Assembly: GCA_036785325.1 (NCBI GenBank)
Contig: JAXIVH010000081.1
Coordinates: 632,025 to 696,024, forward strand
Reading direction: 5' to 3'
DNA: 64,000 nt
Source of the DNA: Urophycis tenuis
Lineage: Eukaryota; Chordata; Actinopteri; Gadiformes; Phycidae
The translations under genes and the position numbers were made by a program. Positions within the stretch are counted from its first letter, which is position 1, and each line of letters opens with the position of its first letter. The notes below the pieces were generated by a model. It searched no databases. It had not been told where the DNA came from and worked only from the letters and a program-made list of their open reading frames with translations. This document shows, piece by piece, positions 25,370 through 34,836 of the stretch.

Positions 25370-25968
25370 TTTAAGCATCGTTAACATCCCTATTCCTATT
25401 CATTTGACAATGTCTCTTTTTGACATTTTTTTGGTTTTGAAGAAGAAGAATTTGGTAGTTTGGTTTCACTTGGAAATCACTGCATCACGAGGAACATGAG
25501 ACATCGGTTTCTCCATCTGCGTCTCCTACAAGTGGAGGAGCCGACAATGTAGACGTCATTCGGTTTGGGAAAGGGAAGCTCAAAACTGAAATTGTTTGTA
25601 AACGTCCATTTGAATGCAATGCTGACATCTGCCAGAAGATGTAAATTGTGTTAAAACTGTCAAGCCTGTTTCAAAACAATGGTTAATGCCATTTTGTCTT
25701 TTCTTGGGTACCTTTTGTTGATTATATTTATATTATTATTATTATTATTATTTTCTTAAGTTACTATGCAAGTGCATGTTTTCGCCTATAGGTGGCGATG
25801 GCGCTATAAGACCAGGAAATAATGCTGTTTCAGGCGAAGGAAAGAAGAAAAACTCAAGCCAGAGTAGAGAGAGAGCATATGAAGTGAACTGTAATGCTTT
25901 AAATCAATTAAGAAAATCTTTCCCAGCACACTGTTGAGAGTTTACTTTCTTCAGGTGTGCAACACAAT
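25370..25968 (+). mobile_element. Probable LTR remnant upstream of a tRNA-Lys primer-binding site
   Basis: No coding exon was found. The stretch ends in GCAACACAAT immediately before a primer-binding-site-like sequence, as a 5' LTR would. The left border and a TG start could not be fixed, and no second LTR was found. The same sequence precedes the site at 45523. Confidence 0.45.
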
Positions 25969-25986
25969 TGGCACCTGAACAGGGAC
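25969..25986 (+). other. Primer-binding site for tRNA-Lys (LTR element)
   Basis: TGGCACCTGAACAGGGAC is complementary to the 3' end (with CCA) of tRNA-Lys except at one position. Downstream, a frame reading LNIEQLRKVCIHGKVLPDNE, then an acidic stretch (to about 26235), resembles the N-terminus of a Gag-like protein but is quickly broken. This is a decayed LTR retroelement, not a functional one. Confidence 0.6.
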
Positions 25987-26288
25987 ACATGGAAAACATC
26001 TGAAGAAACAATGAAGCTGGAGCAGCTACAGGATCAGCTAATGGAGCAACTGTCAGCTGAATATTGAACAGCTAAGAAAGGTGTGTATCCACGGCAAAGT
26101 TCTACCAGATAACGAGAAGAACACGTTGATCCGAGCAATCAATGAGTCAGTGGATGAAGAGGAAGAGGAGGAACAGAAGGTAGCAGAGACGTTTGTTAGC
26201 TACAGCGAAGCGATAGGGCAGGGCAGAGGTACAACCACCAGAGCACCTCTAAATCCATCCAGTGTATGTATGTACGTATACATTAGAG

Positions 26289-27043
26289 CAGTGATTCCCA
26301 ACCAGGGGTAAGTGTACCACTAGGGGTACGTGAGCACATTGCAGGGGGTATGTGGAAATTCCAAGATGATAAGTAAATAAAAATAAATAAAAATCCCTCA
26401 TTCATTTCATTAGCCCGTCAATAAAATGATACTTGTGGCACAGCCGCACCAAAACCACACAGTCAAAATAGCGGCATACCTGCAGCCAGACAAATATTGG
26501 TATGGATAAATGGCTGAAACGTCCACTTGCTCTGGATTCAGGTCAGGGTTCAGAGGAGCCCGCCGAGAAACACAAGAAAGAGGCCAAACTTAAGCCAAGG
26601 CAGTACAGTGAGAACTATATCTTATATGGATTCGTTTCTACTGCTGCGGACCCACCTCAGTGCCTCTTTTGCAGTGAAGTCCTGGAAAATAGTGCGATGA
26701 AGCCAGTCCATTTACAGCGACACCAGAGCACCAAACACTCAGGAAATGTCAATAAAGGAGGAGCCCGCCACTGAACCTGCGCCCAAGACAGCTGCAGTTG
26801 ATTTTTGAGGATTTGGCTAATTTAACAGTGGAATATGCCGCGGATGAAGTGGAGATGCACTACAGCCAAAATCATGCAATGCAGGACGAGAGAGATGTTT
26901 TGGGCTGGTGGAGAGAACGGCACCTCAACTACCCAAAGCTTGCTGTTCTTGCCTGTGGCTTCCTTGCCATTCCAGCCAGCAGCAGTGTCGCCAGCAGGAC
27001 CGTTGATCGGAGGAGGAACAGCCTTGAAGCCATCCAACGTTGA
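26289..27043 (+). pseudogene. hAT-type transposon relic: BED finger and C-terminal dimerisation piece
   Basis: The element starts CAGTGATTCCCAACCAGGGG, a terminal repeat typical of hAT transposons. A frame at 26502-26774 encodes MDKWLKRP, a basic stretch, then CLFCSEVLENSAMKPVHLQRH with a second His, which fits a BED zinc finger. After a stop, 26798-27043 encodes WWRERHLNYPKLAVLACGFL and IPASSSVASR, the hallmark end of hAT transposases. The catalytic middle is missing. The right terminal repeat was not found, so it is truncated or internally deleted. A near-identical copy is at 45840-46602. Confidence 0.75.
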
Positions 27044-27173
27044 TGCAATCCTGTTCCTACATAAGAACATTTTTGCTGTTATCTTGGGCCTTTTATGTGG
27101 GCCTATTTGAATTGGTTATGATTGAGCCTCTTGTGTGTGAAGTGAAGTGAATTATACTCTTTGACTCCTTTCA

Positions 27174-27234
27174 GTGGCACAATGGATGGAGCTGTTGGTG
27201 ATCCGATCATCCAGTCATGGGTTCAACTCATGCC
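27174..27234 (+). repeat. Degenerate tRNA-Arg-like sequence
   Basis: GTGGCACAATGGATGGAGC resembles the 5' half of tRNA-Arg, and GGGTTCAACTC is a B box, but the arms do not pair well. Counterparts lie at 32240-32299, 46869-46929 and 52204-52263. Confidence 0.5.
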
Positions 27235-27319
27235 AAGAACAATGTGGAGTTACAACTTTTTACAACACACTCATGTGGATGGTAAGGTACAGTAGAACCT
27301 CCTGCACAATCCTAATCAA

Positions 27320-27389
27320 GTCTCTGTGGTTTAGTTGAGAGAGCTGCTACACATCTGTTCTGTAGACATGGGTTCAAGTCCTGCTAAGG
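27320..27389 (+). repeat. Degenerate tRNA-Asn-like sequence
   Basis: GTCTCTGTGGTTTAGTTGAG is close to the start of tRNA-Asn (the paralogue at 32387 reads GTCTCTGTGGCGCAATTGAG), and GGGTTCAAGTCC is a B box. The anticodon arm is not intact. Counterparts lie at 32387-32456, 47015-47084 and 52351-52420. Confidence 0.5.
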
Positions 27390-28280
27390 GTAATTTCTGT
27401 GAGTGTCTGGGTGAATGGATGAAATTCTTGCATCCATTCATCACAATGGGAATAAATGGATAGAGATGAGAAGATGAGATGAGATGAGAAGGTAGGTAGG
27501 TGGGTGGGGGATTAGAGCCCAACACAGAACAGGTAGGGTACAGCTCTCTCACTGAAGACACCGTGTTTTGTTAAAAATTAGATGACATTTAATTTAATGT
27601 TTTTTTCATAACACCTTGAGAATAAAGGAGGAGAAGAAGGAGCCAACAAACAGCTCAACCAGGGATATGAACCCTGGTTTCCAGAACTGCAAACAAAATG
27701 ACTTTGTGTCTTTATTTGTGTGTGTGTGTACGACATGCCTGTTGGAGTCATTTGTTTGTTGTGACGCGTTTTGACATTTGCTCACCCCTGTCTCAGTGTA
27801 ACCATGGCAGCCTCAGCCAAGGTGCACGCTTGAAATGTAACGGAAACAGTGAAATAATTGATGTGATTAATAATAATGTTTTCCTTCCCAATCTTCACCA
27901 AACGTCGCCTTAGTTCAACAGTGAAAAGGCGTCCATCGTTGTCTTCAGCTGTGGAACAGCGAGGGTTCATGTTCAGAACACATCAGAGCACTTGCCCGGA
28001 ACTTGCAATTAATTCCAAAATCAACAACATTGGTGTTTTTTTATGTGTTGTTGTTGTTGTTTTTTTTCCTTGACACTCAACAAATGATATCCGTTTGGCG
28101 ACGACCATCTGCCTGAATCCATTTGAACGCAAAAATTAATTAACTGTGCCAATGCTGTCCCACCCAAGTTTGGTCAGGATGGAAATCAACTCTGAAGACT
28201 CCTCGTGAATGTAGCAACGTGGCATGCATTTTCATGTCCAGTGTGAGCTTCGACTTTACCTGCTTCAGAGTGACACTGAG
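27390..28280. other. Non-coding part of S1
   Basis: Short GAGAT repeats near 27470-27490, a GT tract near 27718 and a minus-strand tRNA-like relic near 27640-27690 (AACCAGGGATATGAACCCTGG). No coding exon recognised. S2 has about 90 extra bases at the point corresponding to 28160, and tRNA-Ala plus a SINE corresponding to 27470. Confidence 0.5.
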
Positions 28281-28289
28281 TTCCACCTG

Positions 28290-28560
28290 TGGTTCCGAAG
28301 CAGCCGCGCGCTGGTCAGCCTCACGTCGACCGCTGGGCGTCTCACTTGACAGTAGAGGTCACGTGACGTCTCCAGACTCCCCGCAGCGCGGTGTGTTCCC
28401 GCGGAGATGGCGGCGCTCGCCGGGATTCAACCCGGCGGTCTATTTCCACCACAGCCCGCTGAGCAACCGAAATCCTGGCGAGGAGCGTCGACTCGATCCG
28501 CTCACATTTGTTCGTGTTTGTGTCGGGTTCAGCCACGGTGCCAGCAGTAGCGAGCGGCGC
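28290..28560 (+). other. GC-rich segment with ATGGCGGCG start-like context
   Basis: The composition changes sharply to GC- and CpG-rich. GCGGAGATGGCGGCGCTC at 28402-28419 is a good Kozak context and opens a frame MAALAGIQPGGLFPPQPAEQ that stops after about 48 codons. It looks like a captured promoter and first exon of some host gene, but I do not recognise the product. The copy in S2 is at 48382-48652. Confidence 0.4.
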
Positions 28561-28774
28561 CAGATTTACTTTTTTTCTCTGCTGCCAGAGCTTCCCCACA
28601 ATACGCCTCTCACGGCCACCCAAAAAGACTTGTTTCCCCCATTTCTTTTGGAACAGGCTTCATTCCGCGTCTACCTATTCTTTTGTCCTTTGCAGTTGCT
28701 GTTTTTTGTGCGTGGGGATGCTTCTGGATAGGGGAGAACGCCATCCCGCATGTTTTTCGTTTATGAAATTGCAT

Positions 28775-28817
28775 TTATGAATTGCCCTCGCCGCCGGACT
28801 GCGAGGGCAATTCATAA
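28775..28817. repeat. Perfect 17-bp hairpin
   Basis: TTATGAATTGCCCTCGC (28775-28791) is followed after nine bases by its exact reverse complement (28801-28817). The S2 copy at 48866-48908 has one mismatch in the stem. Confidence 0.85.
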
Positions 28818-29129
28818 CTCCAGATCAAATCAAAGGGTCTCAGGGGCCGGACGTCCTCCAGCTGTAGAGCAGCTCCTGGTTACCGCCTCCGTCTGAGAGG
28901 AATAGGTAGTGCTGTGATAGTGATGGTGATAGGTAGTGCTGTGATAGTGATGGTGATGGTGATAAGAGCAGGCTACTGTCATCTGACATCCGACAGAGTC
29001 AAAAAGCTCTGTTTTGTCATGGACTCAAGAGAATTTAACAAAACAATATTTGAATTGGTTTATTAGTTTGTTCATATTTATTTATTTATTCATTTTTAAT
29101 GTGTAGTGAGTTACAGTCCTGCCTGTGGC

Positions 29130-29515
29130 TCCTGAATACCATACCATCATCATAATCTACATAACATCACACCATCATCATAATCTACATAACATCATAC
29201 CATCATCACAACCTAGATAACATACCATCACATCATACCATCGTCATAACCTACATCACATCATACCATCATCATAACCTACATCACATCATACCATCAT
29301 AACCTACATCACATCATACCATCATCATAGCCTACATAACATCATACCATCATAACCTACATCACATCATACCATCGTCATAACCTACATCACATCATAC
29401 CATCATCATAACCTACATCACATCATACCATCATAACCTACATCACATCATACCATCATCATAACCTACATCACATCATACCATCGTCATAACCTACATC
29501 ACATCATAACACACC
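29130..29515. repeat. CATCATAACCTACATCACAT minisatellite
   Basis: Units of 25 or 28 bases, ACCATCATCATAACCTACAT followed by CACATCAT, are repeated about fourteen times. Variants carry CGTCATAACC or drop one ATC. The S2 array at 49224-49550 has fewer units. Confidence 0.9.
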
Positions 29516-29745
29516 AAGACCACCATTTCATGACAACACATTGGACCTTCTGGAGCCGAAGACAGCTGGAGAAACTGGAAGTGGACTCACGTTGAGGAGC
29601 CAAACCTTCTCCCTGGATTAGCCCCATCCCACCTGGAGGACATCAGGATTCCCCTTCGTCCTTCACAGCCCCTCTCTCCAAGAACTTGGCCTCCACTCAA
29701 TGCCAGCAGTTAAAAACAAATCATCAGGAAACACAGCGTTCTCCT

Positions 29746-29755
29746 ATGTGTGTGT

Positions 29756-29814
<59 letters not shown>

Positions 29815-29820
29815 GGGGGG
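29746..29820. repeat. (GT)n microsatellite
   Basis: A run of GT units interrupted once, ending in a short G tract. The S2 counterpart at 49786-49840 is shorter and has several GGGTG interruptions. Confidence 0.95.
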
Positions 29821-30104
29821 GACAGTCTGCCAGCTGTTATCAGCCACGCTGACTCTGAGGAAAGCAACTCTAATCCAAACTTAAAGCCTCCACACTCTCT
29901 AATTTGGCTCCCGGGGGTGTCCATCAGGCCCTCATTACAGCTGAACCCACCTGCGAGCCAGCGCCTGCCCAGCCCTTCAGACTGGTACTGTGTTCACCGT
30001 GTCCACCCTGGCCTGTCTAACCACCACGCCCTGCTACAGTTGAACTAGGACAGGGATGAACGTTTGGTAAAGATAAAAACTTTTCTTTTTTTTTTCTTTT
30101 AAAA

Positions 30105-30476
30105 TGTCTTCTTTTTTTTTCGGCCCGTTTCTTCACCAAAGGTTCATCTCTGTGCTAGTTCAACTGTGGCAGGGAGGTTCTCTGTGCCAACTCTCTAAAT
30201 CCACTTCACACCTTCACGCCTTCTCCGATCCTCTTCTGCCATCCAGCTCTCAGCTCCATCTGCCAACCTATCCACCATGGGGGTCAAGAGCTTTTAGCTG
30301 ATCTGCTCCCCACCTGTGGAACACTCTCTTCCACCAGACATTCACACTTCTGACTCTGTCTCCACCTTTAAATCACACCTAAAAACACACTTATTCTGAG
30401 TGCTGTACTCTGTCACACACTGACAGAGTATGCCACTGTTACTTGTCTTTTAATTTGTCTGTAAGGTGTCCTTGAG
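30105..30476 (+). mobile_element. 3' end of a LINE (L2-like) interrupted by a DNA element
   Basis: The text around 30230-30390 translates in broken frames to pieces such as HHGGQELLADLLPTCGTL and TPKNTLILSAV. These resemble the last residues of L2-type reverse transcriptases. The tail GGTGTCCTTGAGT at 30466 resumes at 31865 with CTTGAGTGCTTTGAAAGG and an ATTATTATT tail, so the LINE was split by the element at 30477-31864. Confidence 0.55.
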
Positions 30477-30749
30477 TATGGAGGACTAAAAGTGCCAAAA
30501 TTAAATAAATAAATACACCATTAAATAATTCTTAAATGTGTCATTAATTAATTAAAATTGGAATTAAATAATTAAATGTGTCATTAATTAATTAAAATAC
30601 CGATTAATTTTATGTAAAAAAACAAACGTATATAATCATTTCACTATTTAATTAATTTACATTTACATTTCATGATTTACATTTACATTTCATGATCCTG
30701 TGTTGCAGTGCTTCATGAATTGTCTACTCTAAACTGTCAAACTAGCCCA

Positions 30750-31237
30750 TCAAAGTTGGTAGGCGGATGCCTGATTGGTTACTGTGCGCATCAAGTCAAG
30801 GCAAATCAATTCCAGATAATGGATTGACGCAGAGCTCTTTGACACTCCGAACATTGCTGCTATTTGACCAGCGGGTAACCCACTAATAACTTGATGCTCC
30901 AGAACTGCACTCGATATGTCAAACGCCAAACGCCTGGTACCAGAGAAGCGGTGGACTACTTCTTCTAAATTTGCAGTCACTCTATAGTCAACATCTTGGT
31001 CGGAAAGTGCGGAAATAACTCCAAGAACTTCAATACATTCCTCGGAGTGTCTATTCGTACCCTTGGTATTTTTAGTCTATCTGTGTGGCTAAGGCTATTA
31101 ACACAATTTTCGCGAGAACATGGGGAATCGGAAAGGTTTTGGCTTTTACTGTTTATGGGTTGGTAATAACGGTTCTGATTAATTTTCTGATGGAAAATTG
31201 GTCTTTTATTTCCAGAATCTTTGTTCAGTGAACGCAT
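30750..31237 (-). pseudogene. Remnant of an integrase-type transposase N-terminus (HTH)
   Basis: Two overlapping minus-strand frames lie inside the long-TIR element. The downstream one includes RLAFDISSAVLEHQVISGLP followed by AGQIAAMFGVSKSSASIHYL. This resembles the helix-turn-helix that starts fish integrase-core transposon proteins. No DDE core follows, so the protein is only a fragment. The S2 copy is at 50740-51233. Confidence 0.45.
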
Positions 31238-31362
31238 AAACCGGTTTGTTAGTTAGCAGTTAAAAAAATACGATCTCTTTGTTTACTGTTGCCAAGCAAC
31301 CGAAGTTTACAGATTGATCACTGATTACCAACTTGTCAACTCTTGCTTGCATTTACTAAGAC

Positions 31363-31433
31363 CTGATGGTGTAGTGGTTAGAGGATAGCTTTTTAATGCA
31401 AAGATTAGGGGTTCGATCCCCAGGTGTTGTAAG
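31363..31433 (+). repeat. tRNA-like sequence with A and B boxes
   Basis: TGATGGTGTAGTGGTTAGAGG fits an A box and GGGGTTCGATCCCC fits a B box with T-arm. The acceptor and anticodon stems do not pair well, so it is a relic or SINE head. The S2 copy is at about 51356-51426. Confidence 0.5.
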
Positions 31434-32011
31434 CATTTTTCTTTTATTTTGGACTGGATACCGGCATGAAGATCCTCCATTTTCTCTATCCAGGCCCTCT
31501 ACTTCAGACCAAAGCAATGGATCAGACTAGATTAGCGCTAGCCCCACCCACTGACTTTGATGGGCGAGTTTGACAGTTTAGACAATTCATGAAGCACTGC
31601 AACACAGGATCATGAAATGTAAATGTAAATCATGAAATGTAAATGTAAATTAATTAAATAGTGAAATGATTATATACGTTTGTTTTGTTACATAAAATTA
31701 ATCGGTATTTTAATTAATTAATGACACATTTAATTATTTAATTCCAATTTTAATTAATTAATGACACATTTAATTATTTCATTCCAATTTTAATTAATTA
31801 ATGACACATTTAAGAATTATTTAATGGTGTATTTATTTAATTTTGGCACTTTTAGTCCTCAATACTTGAGTGCTTTGAAAGGAGCCTTTAAATAAAATGC
31901 ATTATTATTATTAGATGATAGTGAAATGCTGAAGAATGCAGCAGATTGGATAAGGCAGGCATCGATCCAGAATTGTCATCATAAAACACAACTTTCTCCC
32001 ATCTTCATGAA

Positions 32012-32084
32012 GCCTGGGTAGCTCAGCTGGTAGAGCATCAGACTTTTAATCTGAGGGTCCAGTGTTCAAGTCCCTGTTCAGGCT
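32012..32084 (+). tRNA. tRNA-Lys(TTT), T-arm mutated
   Basis: Cloverleaf with acceptor GCCTGGG/TTCAGGC, D arm GCTCAGCTGGTAGAGC, anticodon stem TCAGA/TCTGA and anticodon TTT at 32045-32047. The T stem reads CAGTG against CCCTG, so one pair is lost by a G-to-T change that the S2 copy lacks. It matches vertebrate tRNA-Lys except for a few bases. It may be a weakened gene or an early pseudogene. Confidence 0.75.
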
Positions 32085-32239
32085 ACTGCTTATTCTTAAC
32101 AGGCTTGCTGATTGCCATTATGGATTCAGCAAACATGTGCTGGATGATTGGATGATTGGATAATTGACTCTTTACAAAGAGACATTGAATTGTAAAGACA
32201 ATTATACACGTTGACTTCTGTCAGCTAGCCAGTGGCTCA

Positions 32240-32456
32240 GTGGCTCAATGGATAGAGCTGTTGGTGAACTGATCTTAAGTCATGGGTTCGACTCACGCCA
32301 AGAACAATGTGGAGTTCCATGTTTTTACAAACACTAACATGTGGATTGTAACATGCAGTAGAACCTCCCGCACGAATTTAATTGGTGTCTCTGTGGCGCA
32401 ATTGAGAGAGCTGCTCCACATCTGTTCTATAGACAGGGGTTCAATTCCAGCTAAGG
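32240..32456 (+). repeat. Second tRNA-like pair (Arg-like, Asn-like) in S1
   Basis: Arg-like 32240-32299 and Asn-like 32387-32456 repeat the order and spacing of 27174-27389. The following CTGGGTGAATGGAT and GTGGGGGATTAGAGCCC stretches also repeat. S therefore contains an older internal duplication of a tRNA-relic cluster. Confidence 0.6.
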
Positions 32457-32749
32457 GTAATTTGTGCGAATGTTAAAGTGTCTGGGTGAATGGATGTAAT
32501 TCTTGCATCCATTCATCACAATGGGAATAAATGGATTGTGGTGATTGGGTGGTGAATGAGTGAGTGAATGAGTGAGTGAATGAATCCATCCATTCCCATG
32601 TGAATGTCTGAGTGGGGATGTGGGTGGGCAAAGTAGGTAAGTGGGTGGGGGATTAGAGCCCAGAACAGGTACAGCTCTCTCACTGAAGACACCCTGTTTT
32701 GTTAAAAATGAGATGACATTCAAGAAAAGCTTTTCTATAACCCCTTGAG

Positions 32750-33145
32750 AATGACAAGGAGCCAACAAACAGCTCACCCGGGGACTTGAACCCTGGTCTG
32801 CAGAACTGTACACAAGCAGCTCTATCCACTGCACCACCAAGGCATGTTCCTAAACATGGTCTGGGTTTTATATTTGACTTAGAAGTCAGACAATAAAGTA
32901 ACAGCCAGGACTTGAACCCTGGTCTCCAGAACTGAACACAAGCAGCTCTATCCACTGCACCACCAAGGCATGTTCCTAGACATGGTCTGGGTTTTATATT
33001 TGACTTAGAAGTCAGACAATAAAGTAACAGCCAGGACTTGAACCCTGGTCTCCAGAACTGAACACAAGCAGCTCTATCCACTGCACCACCAAGGCATGTT
33101 CCTAGACATGGTCTGGGTTTTATATTTGACTTAGAAGTCAGACAA
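32750..33145 (-). repeat. 126-bp tandem repeat of a minus-strand tRNA-like unit
   Basis: Three consecutive units, with CTGGGTTTTATATTTGACTT at 32861, 32987 and 33113, have a period of exactly 126 bases. Each contains on the minus strand GGTGGTGCAGTGGATAGAGC (A box-like) and CCAGGGTTCAAGTCC (B box). S2 has one unit fewer (52829 and 52952). A more diverged tRNA-like sequence follows near 33312-33345 on the minus strand. Confidence 0.75.
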
Positions 33146-33359
33146 TTAAGTAACAGCTGAGGGTGGTGCACAGGCTCTGACCTGAACCAGACTCTCCAGA
33201 GATGCCTACTAAGTGCTCCAACTGTTGTGCCCGTCTATGACAGCGGAGGAGGTTATACTTGACATCAAAATCATGTGACATTGTTTGAGTTACAGAAGAA
33301 CATGAACAGCATTCATGGCGGGACTTGAACCACCGACTCCAGTCATCAGAACACACATC

Positions 33360-34828
33360 TTCATCCCTGTCCTAGTTCAACTGTGGCAGGGCAGAGGTAC
33401 AACCACAACAACTTTGAATCCATCCACTGTTGTGTATTGTTATGGCCCGGCTCTCGAACCATAGCAAATAACAGTAAGAGGAGTCTTAACAGTAACAGTA
33501 AGTCTGTCTGTCTGAGGAGTGAGGATTTAGCTAAACTAAAATAATTTATTCAACGACAAATAATCAAGTTTAACAAATGTAACTTAATATCAGATTTAAC
33601 AAAGAACACTGGACAAAAAATCATACTGCCAGTCTTATCTTGAGCAACCTCCCATAAACCCTACAATGAAGTCAAGTCCTTCAACACAGTGCCGTGGTGC
33701 CAGGGGAAGAGAACCCTCAGGATAGGTGGGTTTAAAGCATCAGATGGTGGCCAGCTGCCTCCAATCCGTTGATGACCCGGACCAACCCAACAGGAACCAG
33801 CAGCACTGCAGAGACAAACACACCACACAGCACAGTATACACACCAGCCCTGACAGAGGGCGTAGGGACGTAACTGTATGGCTGTAAGAACTTGTAGAAG
33901 TTAAAAGCAGAAAGAAATTACCACATGTTTTTTTTTCCAGACTATTTTACATACATACATCATTGCTACCATCAAAACATAGGTATAATTCACCACTTCA
34001 TGTGTAATACTTACATGCCATGCACTTGATATCATTCTCCAATGCTGCTCTTACTTTTTTCTGTCATGCCCTTATTTCATATTTGTATTTCTTTTTTTCC
34101 TATGATTTTCCTTCCATGTTGGAACGGGCATCGTCCAATACATGTCATTGTGCAGTATGACTATGAGTGATGGTGCCCATTTGATAGTAAAGACTTTAAA
34201 GTTGAAAAACGACCACGTACTCATCATTATTACATTGTTGTTGTTGAATGTAATCAAGGCGGATAATATAATAGTATAAGTGGGATTACTACACAACCAA
34301 CTCAACAAGTTATCATCTGAACGTCAAGCCTGCGGTCGAACAAGAAATAATTACCATAAACCATGAAGTTGTGGGAGTGATTTAATTCCAGAATGCAGGT
34401 TAGGTGCACAGCACGTCTTTCAATAAAAAAAAAAACCTACAAAAAACAACAAACTAAAGCAAGATTAAAAAAAGCAACACCCAGTGTGCTCTTGCTCTAG
34501 AGATGTCCTCACAAAACAGAATATGTACAAAACGTGGCGTGAAAACGAGTGATCTGACTTTTTTGTCATCCCGGATGTCCAAAGTGAACAGTGAGTGAAT
34601 GCACTAAGGGTGCATTCCAGTATGTCCATCTTCCTATTTACTCGTGGACCGCACCTATAAACACAATTTCAAAATCATTTAATCGCGCTGAGCGCCGTGG
34701 TTCGAACGTTGGCATCGTATCTTCTTATCAATTTTCTTTAACAGCATTATCAGGGGAGAGCGCGAACGCAGTCCCCCACTACCAGAAATGATGCAGTCGA
34801 GATTCCCACATTTGGGGAACTCGCAGAA
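33360..34828. other. Unassigned part of S1
   Basis: Mostly AT-rich DNA with no coding exon, RNA gene or repeat family that I recognise. It begins with TATGGCCCGGCTCTCGAACC near 33443. It is duplicated nearly unchanged at 53220-54650. Confidence 0.6.
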
Positions 34829-34836
34829 GTCGGCCC

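Larger units (their letters stand above)
30477..31864. mobile_element. Nonautonomous DNA element with about 280-bp terminal inverted repeats (IS3EU-like)
   Basis: The left arm (30477-about 30765, starting TATGGAGGACTAAAAGTGCC) is the reverse complement of the right arm (about 31550-31864). CTTGAG flanks both sides (30471-30476 and 31865-31870), a 6-bp target duplication. TA-starting ends, a 6-bp duplication and an integrase-family HTH remnant inside fit the IS3EU group as I remember it. It also contains a tRNA-like Pol III box pair near 31363-31433. The S2 copy is 50492-51829. Confidence 0.6.
24960..34836. repeat. Segmental duplication copy S1
   Basis: This stretch recurs in the same order and orientation at 44551-54680 with only scattered substitutions and small indels. 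Shared landmarks include the tmem88 minisatellite end, the primer-binding site, the BED/hAT relic, the ATGGCGGCG segment, the 17-bp hairpin, the CATCATAACC minisatellite, the long-TIR element, tRNA-Lys and the tRNA-like array. S1 continues across a 2.5-kb insertion into element E at 37374. Confidence 0.92.

Noticed and set aside
29130..29515. Regular spaced repeats that superficially resemble a CRISPR array
   Set aside because: No unique spacers, short 25/28-base units, eukaryotic context; it is a minisatellite.
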